64,000 nt of DNA from SZUA-309 sp965233675 (GCA_965233675.1 OZ247498.1:558001-622000), one strand, 5' to 3'. Positions 8,954-17,742 are shown, numbered from the stretch's first letter. A program made the numbers and translations. Notes: a model not told the origin generated them from the sequence alone.

Positions 8954-8995
8954 GAGGCGCGAATGCCTCTGTAAGAGGCGCGAACGCCCCTGGAA
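8933..8995 (+). repeat. 21-bp tandem repeat (3 units) spanning the thrS stop codon
   Basis: Units at 8933-8953, 8954-8974 (identical) and 8975-8995 (18/21 identical) begin GAGGCGCGAATG. Each holds an AGAGGC...GCCTCT-type hairpin. The thrS TAA is the end of unit 1; the array fills the gap to the convergent antiporter gene and may act as a bidirectional terminator. Confidence 0.8.
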
Positions 8996-8996
8996 C

Positions 8997-10790
8997 TCAG
9001 GTCTTGATGTCCTCGGGCGCCTGATCGTCGACTGCCGCATCCTGGTCGAACAGTTCTTCCAGTTCGATGGCGGCGTCCATCGCGACGGCGCGAAACGCCT
9101 CATCGTCCTGGTAGACGGCCAGCTGACGTTCGAGCACGTCCGCATCATGTGCCCGGAAAACGTCGACGGCCTGGCTCGCTTCCGTTGACGTCAATCCCAG
9201 ATGACCGAGCAGCTCTGCTCCGAGACTGAGTGTGGATTCCAGGGTTTCCCTGATCGCAAAGTGCACGCCGATGTCGCGCAGGCGGAGTTCGTGCTGTCGG
9301 TTGTTTGCTCTGGCCAGGATCACGATGTCCGGATAGTGTGAACGCACTTCTTCCGCAATCTTCAGTGCGGCGGTTTCATCATCCACGGCGATCACGAGAA
9401 CTTTGGCCTTGTCGATGTGCGCGGCGCGCAACAGCTGCATATTGGATGGATCGCCGTAATAGACCTTGTTGCCGAAGCCACGGACGAACTCCACCTGATG
9501 TGAACTCACTTCGAGCGCGGTGAAGCGAATGTGACGCATGGAAAGAATGCGTCCGATCACCTGGCCCACCCTGCCGAATCCTGCGATCACGACCGGTGTT
9601 GCATCGTCGTCGATTTCGTCGAATTCCGCGGGGGTATCCTCGTTCTTGAGCAGTGCTTCACCGGCCAGGCCGAACAGCGGGGTCAACGCCATCGACAATG
9701 TGACAACCAGCACCGCGATGGCGGCCAGTTCCGCGCTGATGATGCCGGAGAGCAGGCCGGTGGTGAGTAGCACGAAGGCGAATTCCCCTCCTTGCGACAG
9801 TACTGTCCCCGCACGAACAGATTCCTGATGGCTGAGCCCGTTCAGGCGGCCCATGGGGTAGATGAGGGCAGCTTTCACCAGCATCAGGCCGATGGCGAGG
9901 GACAGGATCAGCCAGGGCGAACTGATAAACAGGTTGAGGTCGGCCGACATGCCCACAGCCATGAAGAACAGGCCGAGCAGGAGTCCTTTGAAGGGGTCTA
10001 CATCGGATTCGAGCTGATGCCGATACTCGGAATCAGCCACCATCATGCCGGCAAGGAATGCTCCGAGACCCATGGAGAGTCCCAGTGCCTGCATGGCCAG
10101 TGCGGACCCGACCACGAGGGCCAGTGCGGCGGCAATGAAGAGTTCGTGGATGCCGGTGCCGGCAACGAACCGCAGCAGGGGCCGCAGCAGCAGGCGTGCA
10201 AGGGCGAGACCGCCAACGATCAGGGCGACCACAATCAGCGCATCCAGCCAGGTTCCGTCGCTGGTGGTGTCCGGGTTGACCAGATCCAGTATGGCGATGG
10301 CGGGAATCACCGCCACGTCCTGGAGCAGCAGGATGCCGAAGGCCGCCCGACCGTGTGGCTGATTGAGCACCTTGCGCTCCGCCAGAAGCTGGAGAACGAA
10401 TGCCGTGCTGGAGAGCGCCAGCGCGAAACCGAACAACGCCGCTTCCGCCCAGCTGAGGCCGAAGCCGAGCGCCAGTATGGCTGCCAGCACGATGGCGGTG
10501 ATACCGACCTGACCGGTGCCCAGACCGAATACCAGGCGGCGCATCACCCACAGACGTCTGGGTTGCAGCTCCAGGCCGATAATGAAAAGCAGGAACACCA
10601 CGCCGATCTCGGCGAAGTGCATCACCTCGGTGGCTTCCTGCTGGACACCGATCAGTGCGATGCCGCTGGGCCCGATGATCACACCGGCTGCCAGATAGCC
10701 GAGCACCATGCTCATGCCAAGGCGTTTGCAGATCGGCACCACCACAATCGCAGCGCCGAGGAAAATCATGGCTTCCAGCAGAAAGGTCAT
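8997..10790 (-). CDS. CPA2-family cation:proton antiporter with RCK (TrkA-N) domain
   Basis: A 597-residue KefB/KefC/YbaL-type protein. About twelve hydrophobic segments occupy residues 1-390 and include family motifs (LGYLAAGVIIGPSG, FLLFIIGLELQPRRLW, FALALSSTAFVLQLL, GILLLQDVAVIP). A cytosolic NAD-binding TrkA-N domain follows (VVIAGFGRVGQVIGRIL, then YYGDPSN). The family exports K+ or Na+ in exchange for H+, often gated by nucleotide or glutathione adducts. The ATG at 10790 is preceded by AGGAAG at good spacing; a start at 10814 lacks one. A 16-bp tandem array lies directly upstream. The ion and ligand cannot be read from sequence. Confidence 0.9.
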   Translation of the reverse strand: MTFLLEAMIFLGAAIVVVPICKRLGMSMVLGYLAAGVIIGPSGIALIGVQQEATEVMHFAEIGVVFLLFIIGLELQPRRLWVMRRLVFGLGTGQVGITAIVLAAILALGFGLSWAEAALFGFALALSSTAFVLQLLAERKVLNQPHGRAAFGILLLQDVAVIPAIAILDLVNPDTTSDGTWLDALIVVALIVGGLALARLLLRPLLRFVAGTGIHELFIAAALALVVGSALAMQALGLSMGLGAFLAGMMVADSEYRHQLESDVDPFKGLLLGLFFMAVGMSADLNLFISSPWLILSLAIGLMLVKAALIYPMGRLNGLSHQESVRAGTVLSQGGEFAFVLLTTGLLSGIISAELAAIAVLVVTLSMALTPLFGLAGEALLKNEDTPAEFDEIDDDATPVVIAGFGRVGQVIGRILSMRHIRFTALEVSSHQVEFVRGFGNKVYYGDPSNMQLLRAAHIDKAKVLVIAVDDETAALKIAEEVRSHYPDIVILARANNRQHELRLRDIGVHFAIRETLESTLSLGAELLGHLGLTSTEASQAVDVFRAHDADVLERQLAVYQDDEAFRAVAMDAAIELEELFDQDAAVDDQAPEDIKT

Positions 10791-10804
10791 GGTGCTTCCT
10801 TGCA

Positions 10805-10900
10805 CAACCGGCAATTTTTCCGACCGGCAGTTGGTCCGACGGGTAAGTGGCCCGACGGGTAAATGGTCCGGCCGGCTAGTGGTCCAACCGGCTGATGGTC
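10805..10900 (-). repeat. 16-bp degenerate tandem array, 6 units, upstream of antiporter
   Basis: Six consecutive 16-mers (from 10805, 10821, 10837, 10853, 10869 and 10885) follow a pattern like C-R-A-C-S-G-G with TGGTC at the end; CGACGGGTAAATGGTC is one example. Several units have GACC/GGTC ends that can pair. The array fills the space between the acyl-CoA ligase stop and the antiporter ribosome binding site. Confidence 0.75.
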
Positions 10901-10904
10901 GGAT

Positions 10905-12605
10905 TCAGATTGCGTCGCCCGGGTCCAGGGCGTCTCGGAGTTCGCGCTTCAGGAATTTGCCGCTCGCGTTTCGCGGCAGCTGTTCGTTCATCAACCAGAT
11001 ATAGCGGGGTATTTTGTGGCCGGAAATCCGCTCTTTGCAGAATCCGCGCAGTGCGTCCGCATCGAGGCTTGCGCCTTCCTTCGGGAAGATGGCCACGCCC
11101 ACTTCTTCGCCGAGACGATCATCGGGTACACCGAATACCGTGCACTCCGCGACAGCCGGGTGCTCGTAAATCGTGCTTTCCACCTCGGCACAATACACGT
11201 TCTCGCCACCGCGCAGCACCATGTCTTTGGCCCTGTCCACGATGAAGCAGAAACCATCCTCGTCGATTCTGGCGATGTCGCCGGTGTGCAGCCAGCCATC
11301 GGTGATCGTTTCGGCGGTAGCGTCCGCGCGATTCAGATAGCCACGAATGACCGGCGCACCTTTCACCAGCAGTTCACCCACTTCGCCCTGCGGCAGCGCG
11401 TTGCCGTCCGCATCGACCACTTTGGCATCGAAGTTCGGCAGGATCCGCCCGCAGCTTTCCGGCTTGTCGAGGAAGAAGTCGCCGTTGATCGAAGTGATCA
11501 CGCCGCAGGTTTCCGTCATTCCGTAGCCTGTATTGGGTCTGGCGGTGGCGACGGATTCATCGATCTTGCCGACCAGATCCGGTTGCAGCTGGGCGCCGCC
11601 CCCACCCACGGATTGCAGGGTGGAAGTGTCGTAGTTCGGGAACTCCGGATGGCTGATCAGCTCCCGGGCCATGGTGGGCACGCCGGTGAAGGTGGCGACC
11701 TTTTCCCGATCGATCAGCTTCAGGGCTTCCAGGGGATCCCATTTGTACATGTGCACCAGCTTGCCGCCGTTCAGCGTCATGCCATGGGCAACACAGTTGT
11801 TGGCGGTCACATGGAACAGCGGCGTGGTGATGAGGCCGGCCGGTTGCGGACCGTCCGGGTCCGGTGCCGGCACCGGATTGCCCATCCGCTCCTGATAGGC
11901 TGCCATCAGGCCGGCCGAGAAGGCGAGGTTCATGATGTTGTTGGTGCAGCCGCGGTGTGTCAGCTGCGCCCCTTTCGGGTGCCCGGTGGTGCCGGAGGTA
12001 TAAAAGATGCAGGCGTCGGAATCCGGGTCGATACTCACTTCCGGCAATTCGCCGCCCCGTTCGACGAGTTCGGACCAGGGCACCACGCCCTCCGGACAAT
12101 GGGGTGAAATACGCACGCCCACGATCGCCATTGGTGGCAAGGCATCTTTATGTTCGAGGGCCCGGGCGAGACGCTCCTGATCCGCGATCAGCACCTTGGG
12201 TGCCGAGTCATTCAGGCCGTATTCGAGCTCCGGGCCGACCCACCAGGCGTTAACGCCCACCACCGCTGCGCCGATACTGGTGATCGCCCAGTAGGAGAGC
12301 AGCCATTCCGGATAGTTGCGCATGGCGATCGCCACCCGGTCGCCCACGCCCACACCCTGGTCCTGCAGCCAGTTGGCGATGGACGCCACACGGCGGTGCG
12401 CTTCGGCATAGGTGATCCGCTCGTCCTGATAGACCAGGTAGTCATTGTCAGCGAATTGCGCAGACAGCAGCCACACATCCCGGAGGGTGGGCGGTGCCGC
12501 GGCGAAGGTTTTGATGGTATTCCCCCGCACCTCCACTTCGGTGATTTCGAACGCGCCCCCTTTGCCGGTGAGTGCGTCCCAGGTTTCGCTGAGTTCCTTG
12601 TACAT
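10905..12605 (-). CDS. AMP-binding acyl-CoA synthetase
   Basis: A 566-residue adenylate-forming enzyme that activates a carboxylic acid to its CoA thioester using ATP. Visible core motifs are FYTSGTTGHPKGAQ (P-loop), YGMTETCG, WLHTGDIARIDEDGFCFIVDRAKDM and the catalytic lysine region PRNASGKFLKREL. This is the full length for fatty-acyl or aryl-CoA ligases, with both large and small domains present. The substrate is unknown, but other acyl-CoA enzymes in the window suggest fatty or branched acids. It is divergent from the amidohydrolase gene and separated from the antiporter by the tandem array. Confidence 0.92.
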   Translation of the reverse strand: MYKELSETWDALTGKGGAFEITEVEVRGNTIKTFAAAPPTLRDVWLLSAQFADNDYLVYQDERITYAEAHRRVASIANWLQDQGVGVGDRVAIAMRNYPEWLLSYWAITSIGAAVVGVNAWWVGPELEYGLNDSAPKVLIADQERLARALEHKDALPPMAIVGVRISPHCPEGVVPWSELVERGGELPEVSIDPDSDACIFYTSGTTGHPKGAQLTHRGCTNNIMNLAFSAGLMAAYQERMGNPVPAPDPDGPQPAGLITTPLFHVTANNCVAHGMTLNGGKLVHMYKWDPLEALKLIDREKVATFTGVPTMARELISHPEFPNYDTSTLQSVGGGGAQLQPDLVGKIDESVATARPNTGYGMTETCGVITSINGDFFLDKPESCGRILPNFDAKVVDADGNALPQGEVGELLVKGAPVIRGYLNRADATAETITDGWLHTGDIARIDEDGFCFIVDRAKDMVLRGGENVYCAEVESTIYEHPAVAECTVFGVPDDRLGEEVGVAIFPKEGASLDADALRGFCKERISGHKIPRYIWLMNEQLPRNASGKFLKRELRDALDPGDAI

Positions 12606-12680
12606 CTGATCGGATTCCCCTCAAGTTTCAACCGGCTACTGTAAGATAGATACCTTCGTGTTGCGAGTTGGGGAGCACCG

Positions 12681-14378
12681 ATGAGGTCAGCGGCAGAAAC
12701 GGCCGGTTCAATGGGGCATTGGGGGCAATGGGGGCATCGGATCCGGCAGGGGACGACGGCTTTCGTAGGCATATCCATGACTGCCGCAGTCATTTCTATC
12801 GGGGCATTGAGCAACGCGTATGCGGCCGCCCCAGGCCTGCCCGATCCAGGCGAGGAGGGCCCCGCTCGAGCGGCCGCCTACGGGGTGACCATCGCTGATC
12901 CGGCGCCCGATCGCACGGACGGCCAGGGGCCCTACGAGCGCCTGATCATCACCAACGTAATGCTCATCAATGGGGAAGGGGCTCCGCCCATGGGCCCGGT
13001 CAACATCCGGATCAGCGGCAACCGGATTGCCGCGATCGGTGCGGCGGCGCCGGTGGCGGCAGATGATGACACTGAAGTGCTCGATGGAACCGGCATGTAT
13101 GCATTGCCGGGCTTTGTGGATGCCCATGCGCATATCGGAACCATCGGGCAGGGCCTGACCGGTCCGCTGACGCCGCCGGAATATATTTTCAAACTGTGGC
13201 TGGGTCACGGCATCACCACCGTTCGGGAAACCGGTGCGGGCATGGGGCTCGAGTGGACGCTCGCCCAGAAGGCGCGTAGTGCCGCGGGGGAAATCACCGC
13301 CCCGCGCCTGGTGGTGCACAGCATGTTCCCCGGCAGCACGATCACCGACCCGGAAGATGCCCGGGACTGGGTGCGTTCGGTGCGCAGAAAAGGGGCCGAT
13401 GGGGTGAAACTGCGCGGCGGTCGCGGTGAGGCCCTGAAGGCGGTGATGGAGGAAACGCAGAAACTCGGCATGGGCACTTCCCACCACCACGATCAGACCG
13501 CGGTTTATCAGGTGAATGCACTCACCAGTGCGCGGATGGGACTCGACAGCATGGAGCACTGGTACGGACTGCCGGAAGCGCTGTTCGAAGACCGGACCAT
13601 TCAGGATTACCCGCCGGACTACAACTACTCCGACGAGCAGTGGCGCTTCGGCCAGGCCGGCCGCCTCTGGCAGCAGGCGGCCGCGCCCGGCTCCAAACAT
13701 TGGGCCGCGGTGCGCGATGAACTGAGAGCCCTGGATTTCACCCTGGTGCCGACTTTCACGATTTACGAGGCCAATCGGGATGTGGCGCGGGCCCGTGATG
13801 CCGAATGGCACGCCGATTACACCTGGCCTGGACTCAAGCGCTTCTTCATGCCGGACCCGCGTCTGCACGGCTCCTATCATTTCGACTGGACCACCGCGGA
13901 TGAGGTCGCCTGGCGTGAGAACTTCCGGCTCTGGATGCAGTTCGTGAACGACTACAAGAACCACGGTGGCCGGGTGGCGGCGGGTTCGGACGCCGGATTC
14001 ATCTTCAAGCTGTTCGGCTTTGCCTATATCCGTGAGCTGGAATTGCTGCAGGAGGCGGGCTTCCACCCGCTGGAAGTGATTCAGGCGGCCACCCTGAATG
14101 GCGCTCAACTGGTGGGACTGGAAGAAGAGATCGGGTCCCTGGTGCCCGGCAAGCGGGCCGATATCGTCCTGGTGGCTGAGAACCCGGTGCGGAACTTCAA
14201 AGTGCTCTACGGCACCGGACATATGAAGCTCGACCGCCAGAGCGGCGAGCTCGTCCGGGTGGGAGGGGTTTCCTATACGATCAGGGACGGCATCGTATAC
14301 GACGCCAGATCTCTGCTGGCAGACGTGAAAGCCATGGTGCGTGCAGAGGCCGCCCGTGAGGCTGCCGAGGGGCTGTAG
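12681..14378 (+). CDS. exported metal-dependent amidohydrolase
   Basis: A 565-residue amidohydrolase-superfamily protein. Metal-binding GFVDAHAHIG follows the beta-sandwich start. A later SHHHDQ and GSDAGF region and the NGAQLVGLEEEIGSLVPGKRADIVLV C-terminus are typical of imidazolonepropionase-like or prolidase-like exported members. The N-terminus carries a signal peptide preceded by a long region with a WG-rich tandem repeat. An ATG at 12777 (MTAAVISIGALSNAYA) would give a more ordinary signal peptide. The annotated ATG has GGGGAG at good spacing, so I keep it. Substrate unknown. Confidence 0.85.
   Translation: MRSAAETAGSMGHWGQWGHRIRQGTTAFVGISMTAAVISIGALSNAYAAAPGLPDPGEEGPARAAAYGVTIADPAPDRTDGQGPYERLIITNVMLINGEGAPPMGPVNIRISGNRIAAIGAAAPVAADDDTEVLDGTGMYALPGFVDAHAHIGTIGQGLTGPLTPPEYIFKLWLGHGITTVRETGAGMGLEWTLAQKARSAAGEITAPRLVVHSMFPGSTITDPEDARDWVRSVRRKGADGVKLRGGRGEALKAVMEETQKLGMGTSHHHDQTAVYQVNALTSARMGLDSMEHWYGLPEALFEDRTIQDYPPDYNYSDEQWRFGQAGRLWQQAAAPGSKHWAAVRDELRALDFTLVPTFTIYEANRDVARARDAEWHADYTWPGLKRFFMPDPRLHGSYHFDWTTADEVAWRENFRLWMQFVNDYKNHGGRVAAGSDAGFIFKLFGFAYIRELELLQEAGFHPLEVIQAATLNGAQLVGLEEEIGSLVPGKRADIVLVAENPVRNFKVLYGTGHMKLDRQSGELVRVGGVSYTIRDGIVYDARSLLADVKAMVRAEAAREAAEGL
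12714..12740 (+). repeat. 9-bp tandem repeat (3 units) in the amidohydrolase N-terminus
   Basis: GGGCATTGG, GGGCAATGG and GGGCATCGG encode GHW-GQW-GHR ahead of the signal peptide core. Confidence 0.7.
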
Positions 14379-14404
14379 GGCGCGGTCCGGACGCGCTCAG
14401 CCAG

Positions 14405-14428
14405 CGCCAGCCGAAGCCCGGGCTGGCG
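14405..14428 (+). terminator. GC-rich hairpin downstream of amidohydrolase
   Basis: CGCCAGCC (14405-14412) pairs with GGCTGGCG (14421-14428) over an 8-base loop. There is no T-tract, so it may be a weak or Rho-assisted terminator between the amidohydrolase and the acyl-CoA dehydrogenase operon. Confidence 0.35.
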
Positions 14429-14503
14429 AGCCGCCTGCCGGTTCGCTATCTTGAACGGATATTCGAATTAACCTGAATCGCATGCTCAAGTGGGAGACTG
14501 ACT

Positions 14504-15778
14504 ATGGATTTTGAAATGCCGGCGGACCTCGTCGAGCTGCTCGCGCAGCTGGACGACTTCATCGAGAACACCATCAAGCCGCTGGAGAATTCGGACGACA
14601 ACATCCGCTTCTTCGATCACCGGCGGGAAGACGCGCGCACGGATTGGGAGCGGGGTGGGTTGCCGAACGAAGAATGGGAACAGCTCCTGCACAAAGCCAA
14701 ACGCCTGGCGGACGAAGCGGGTTTTTACCGTTATCCGCTGGCCAAGGAATACGGCGGCATGGACGGCAACAATTTCGGCATGGCCGTCATCCGCGAACAT
14801 CTGGCGGTGAAAGGCCTGGGACTGCACAACGATCTGCAGAACGAGCATTCCATCGTCGGCAACAACGTGGGCCTTCTGCTCATGCTGGAGTACGGCACCG
14901 AGGAGCAGAAAGCCGAGTGGGTGGATGATCTGGCGGAAGGCCGCAAGGGCTTCGCCTTCGGTATCACCGAACCGGATCATGGTTCAGACGCCACCCATAT
15001 GGAAACCACCGCAGCGCGGGACGGCGACGAGTGGGTGATCAACGGCGAGAAAACCTGGAACACGGGCATCCATAAAGCTCAGTACGACATGGTCATGGCG
15101 AGAACCAGCGGCAAGGCGGGTGATGGCGATGGCATCACGGCCTTCCTGACGCCGATGAAGGCAGAGGGCGTGAAGATTGAAGAGATGATGTGGACCTTCA
15201 ACATGCCCACGGACCATGGTCGGGTGTCGTTCACCGACGTCCGTGTGCCGCATGCCTCCATCTTCGGCGGCGAAGGCCGGGGGCTGCAGGTGGTTCAGCA
15301 TTTCTTCAACGAGAATCGCATCCGCCAGGCGGCGTCGAGCCTCGGTGCCGCTCAGTTCTGCGTGAATGAATCGGTCAAATACGCCAAAGAGCGCAAGCCG
15401 TTCGGCAAAGCGCTGGCCACCAACCAGGGGATCCAGTTCCCGCTGGTGGAACTGCAGGCGCAGTGCGAGATGCTGCGGGCCTTCATCCACAAGACCGCCT
15501 GGCAGATGGACAAATACGGCGCGTTTTCGGTTTCAGACAAGGTGTCCATGTGTAACTACTGGTCGAACCGGCTCTGCTGTCAGGCAGCGGATCAGGCCAT
15601 GCAGGTGCATGGTGGTCTGGGTTACTCCCGGCACAAGCCGTTCGAACATATCTACCGGCACCACCGCCGTTACCGGATCACCGAAGGGGCGGAAGAGATC
15701 CAGATGCGCCGTGTCGCCGGCTACATGTTCGGTTTCATGAGCCAGCGCGCGCCCAAGGGTGTGAAAGAAGCCGGTTGA
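14504..15778 (+). CDS. acyl-CoA dehydrogenase
   Basis: A 424-residue FAD-dependent acyl-CoA dehydrogenase, catalysing alpha-beta desaturation of an acyl-CoA with electrons passed to ETF. Motifs include FGITEPDHGSDATHMET, the WVINGEKTWNTG flavin-binding segment, VKYAKERKPFGKAL and the C-terminal QVHGGLGYSRHKPFEHIYRHHRRYRITEGAEEIQ. GGGAG precedes the ATG. Its stop overlaps the start codon of the following kinase gene, so the two are translationally coupled. The exact substrate is not predictable. Confidence 0.93.
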   Translation: MDFEMPADLVELLAQLDDFIENTIKPLENSDDNIRFFDHRREDARTDWERGGLPNEEWEQLLHKAKRLADEAGFYRYPLAKEYGGMDGNNFGMAVIREHLAVKGLGLHNDLQNEHSIVGNNVGLLLMLEYGTEEQKAEWVDDLAEGRKGFAFGITEPDHGSDATHMETTAARDGDEWVINGEKTWNTGIHKAQYDMVMARTSGKAGDGDGITAFLTPMKAEGVKIEEMMWTFNMPTDHGRVSFTDVRVPHASIFGGEGRGLQVVQHFFNENRIRQAASSLGAAQFCVNESVKYAKERKPFGKALATNQGIQFPLVELQAQCEMLRAFIHKTAWQMDKYGAFSVSDKVSMCNYWSNRLCCQAADQAMQVHGGLGYSRHKPFEHIYRHHRRYRITEGAEEIQMRRVAGYMFGFMSQRAPKGVKEAG

Positions 15779-17223
15779 TGGAACAAGCGGAGTTTGAAAG
15801 CCGCCTGGGTGCCGTCGTCGCCCGGGAGATCGATGGCTGCACCGGATTGAAGACCGCCGAGCGGCTTTCCGGCGGCGCCAGCCAGGAAACCTACCGGCTC
15901 ACGTTGACCGCAGCAGAGGGAGACCGGGTCGTCTGCATGCGACGCGCGCCGGGGGGTGGAACCGTTGTAGAGCATGACGGCGAGGAACTCCGGATTGCGC
16001 CCGGGCTCGCGACTGAAGCACAACTGATGGCCTGCGCCCGTGACGTGGGGGTGCCTGAGCCCGAGGTCTACTACGTGCTTCAGGAATCCGACGGCCTCGG
16101 TGAGGGGTTCCTCATGGAGTGGCTGGAAGGCGAGGCGCTCGGAGCCCGGATCGTGAAGAGTCCGGAACTGGAAGGAATCCGGCCCGGGCTTGCTTACGCC
16201 TGCGGTGAGATCATGGCCCGCATCCACAGCGTGGATCTGGATGCTACCGGTCTGCGCGATAAGTTGGAGCATGCGCCACCCGAGTACTTTGTCACTCAGA
16301 CCTGGGAACGCTACAAGCTGCTGCAGACGCCGCAGCCGATGATCGATTACGCCGGTCGCTGGCTGATGGACAATCTGCCGGCGAACTACGAATCCACCCT
16401 GGTGCACAACGATTTCCGCAACGGCAATTTCATGGTGACTCCGGAAGGGATCAATGCGGTGCTCGACTGGGAAATCGCCCATATCGGCGATCCCATGCGC
16501 GATCTGGGATGGATCTGTACGAATTCATGGCGGTTCGGAAAAACCGAGTTGCCGGTAGGCGGTTTCGGTGAGTACGAAGATCTGTTCGCCGGCTACGAAG
16601 CGGTGTCCGGAAAGAAAGTGGATCCGGACCACGTGAAATTCTGGGAGGTGTTCGGCTCCTTCTGGTGGGCCGTCGGCTGTCTGGGCATGGCCGAGCACTA
16701 CCGGACCGGTCCGGACAAAACCGTCGAACGCCCGGCCATCGGTCGCCGCTCTTCGGAGTGCCAGGTGGACTGTGTGAATCTGCTGATCCCCGGCCCCGTC
16801 ACACTGGTGGAACCGGAAGAACGGTCCGGCAATCTCGACATGCCGCGGGCGGACGAACTTCTGATCAGCGTCCGCGATTTTCTGCGCCAGGACGTGATGG
16901 CCAATACCACCGGCCGGACACAATTCCTGGCCAGGGTGGCGGGCAACAGCCTGGACATCATCGATCGCGAACTGGCGCTGGGGCCGCAGCACCGCGCCGG
17001 GGAGCTGGCGCGATTGCGCGATCTCTGCGGCCATGACGGCGATCTGGGCACGCTGCGTTGGGAACTCGTCAACGGATTGCGGGACGGCAGTCGGGCACTG
17101 GACGATCCGGAGCTGACTGCGCATCTGCGGACCACGGTGGTCAATCAGATCGCCATTGACCAGCCACGCTATTCCGGCTTCAGGACGGCCACGGCACACG
17201 TCTCGAAGACCGGCTCGAGCTGA
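15778..17223 (+). CDS. APH-type acyl kinase-like phosphotransferase with DUF6285-like C-terminus
   Basis: A 481-residue two-part protein. Residues about 1-340 form an aminoglycoside-phosphotransferase-fold kinase with the catalytic loop LVHNDFRNGNFMV and the metal-binding VLDWEIAHIGDPMRDLGWIC. The last 120 residues (ELLISVRDFLRQDVM, FLARVAGNSLDIIDRELALG) resemble DUF6285. Such kinases commonly neighbour acyl-CoA dehydrogenases; ACAD10/11 in animals and Lva enzymes in Pseudomonas phosphorylate 4-hydroxyacyl-CoAs. The ATG overlaps the dehydrogenase stop. An adjacent in-frame TTG at 15775 is less likely. Antibiotic modification is unlikely from context. Confidence 0.85.
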   Translation: MEQAEFESRLGAVVAREIDGCTGLKTAERLSGGASQETYRLTLTAAEGDRVVCMRRAPGGGTVVEHDGEELRIAPGLATEAQLMACARDVGVPEPEVYYVLQESDGLGEGFLMEWLEGEALGARIVKSPELEGIRPGLAYACGEIMARIHSVDLDATGLRDKLEHAPPEYFVTQTWERYKLLQTPQPMIDYAGRWLMDNLPANYESTLVHNDFRNGNFMVTPEGINAVLDWEIAHIGDPMRDLGWICTNSWRFGKTELPVGGFGEYEDLFAGYEAVSGKKVDPDHVKFWEVFGSFWWAVGCLGMAEHYRTGPDKTVERPAIGRRSSECQVDCVNLLIPGPVTLVEPEERSGNLDMPRADELLISVRDFLRQDVMANTTGRTQFLARVAGNSLDIIDRELALGPQHRAGELARLRDLCGHDGDLGTLRWELVNGLRDGSRALDDPELTAHLRTTVVNQIAIDQPRYSGFRTATAHVSKTGSS

Positions 17224-17241
17224 AACTCAAGATAGAAAACC

Positions 17242-17742
17242 TCAGCGCGGGTCCAGGCGGATGATCACGAACGGCGGAGCCGTGGACTCATCTTCGAGCC
17301 AGCCCGCCCAGCTGTCGTATTTGTCTGCCAGCGCGCCTGCACCTTCCCGGAATCCGGCAATGTCCTGCACGGGCGTTGCCGTCATCTCGTAGAGCTTGTC
17401 GCCGATCTTCAGCCGCACGTTCGGATTGTCCGCGATCACCGAGTTCCAGTACTTGGTGCCGGGGAAAGGCGCTTCCTCTGCATAGATCGAAGGCACATAG
17501 AGCCTGCCGTTCCGGGTGCCGAGCACCGTCGTGACGGAGAAAGGCACGCCATACCATGGCCGGGTTTCTATGAAGACTTCCGGATGGTCGGCGATGAACG
17601 TCCAGTCGCTCGGCATCTCGTCCACCAGTTCGCCGGACAGCCACATGCCCGGGCGGCGATCCTTCGGCTCGCAGGCGGTCAGCAGCAGGATCGCACAGAG
17701 CGCAGGGATGAAGGCAATGGTCCGGTTCCCGGGTGTCTGCAT
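17242..17742 (-). CDS. lipoprotein of unknown function, paralogue of the 30.2-kb protein
   Basis: A 166-residue lipoprotein with lipobox LLTAC after a hydrophobic signal. The mature domain (DWTFIADHPEVFIETRPWYG, NGRLYVPSIYAEE, YWNSVIADNPNVRLKIGDKLYEM) looks like a small beta-rich, possibly split-barrel fold. It shares the same ordered motifs with the membrane-anchored protein at 30217-30741 (DWSFLND, RIFIPSGYM, GKLYERQLVRITD). It ends 18 bases from the convergent kinase gene. I cannot assign a function. Confidence 0.75.
   Translation of the reverse strand: MQTPGNRTIAFIPALCAILLLTACEPKDRRPGMWLSGELVDEMPSDWTFIADHPEVFIETRPWYGVPFSVTTVLGTRNGRLYVPSIYAEEAPFPGTKYWNSVIADNPNVRLKIGDKLYEMTATPVQDIAGFREGAGALADKYDSWAGWLEDESTAPPFVIIRLDPR

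Noticed and set aside
9792..10862. Gln/Glu/His-rich frame antisense to the antiporter gene
   Set aside because: Its composition follows from the reverse complement of TM codons; there is no independent support.
10805..10900. Tandem array as a CRISPR array
   Set aside because: Units are contiguous 16-mers without unique spacers, and no cas genes are nearby.
12708..14222. 504-codon frame antisense to the amidohydrolase gene
   Set aside because: Shadow frame; the sense strand has metal-binding amidohydrolase motifs.
15775..15777. TTG start for the APH-type kinase
   Set aside because: The adjacent ATG at 15778 overlapping the preceding stop codon is the normal coupled arrangement.
15778..17223. 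Aminoglycoside resistance gene
   Set aside because: Although the fold is APH, coupling to an acyl-CoA dehydrogenase and the DUF6285-like tail argue for acyl metabolism.
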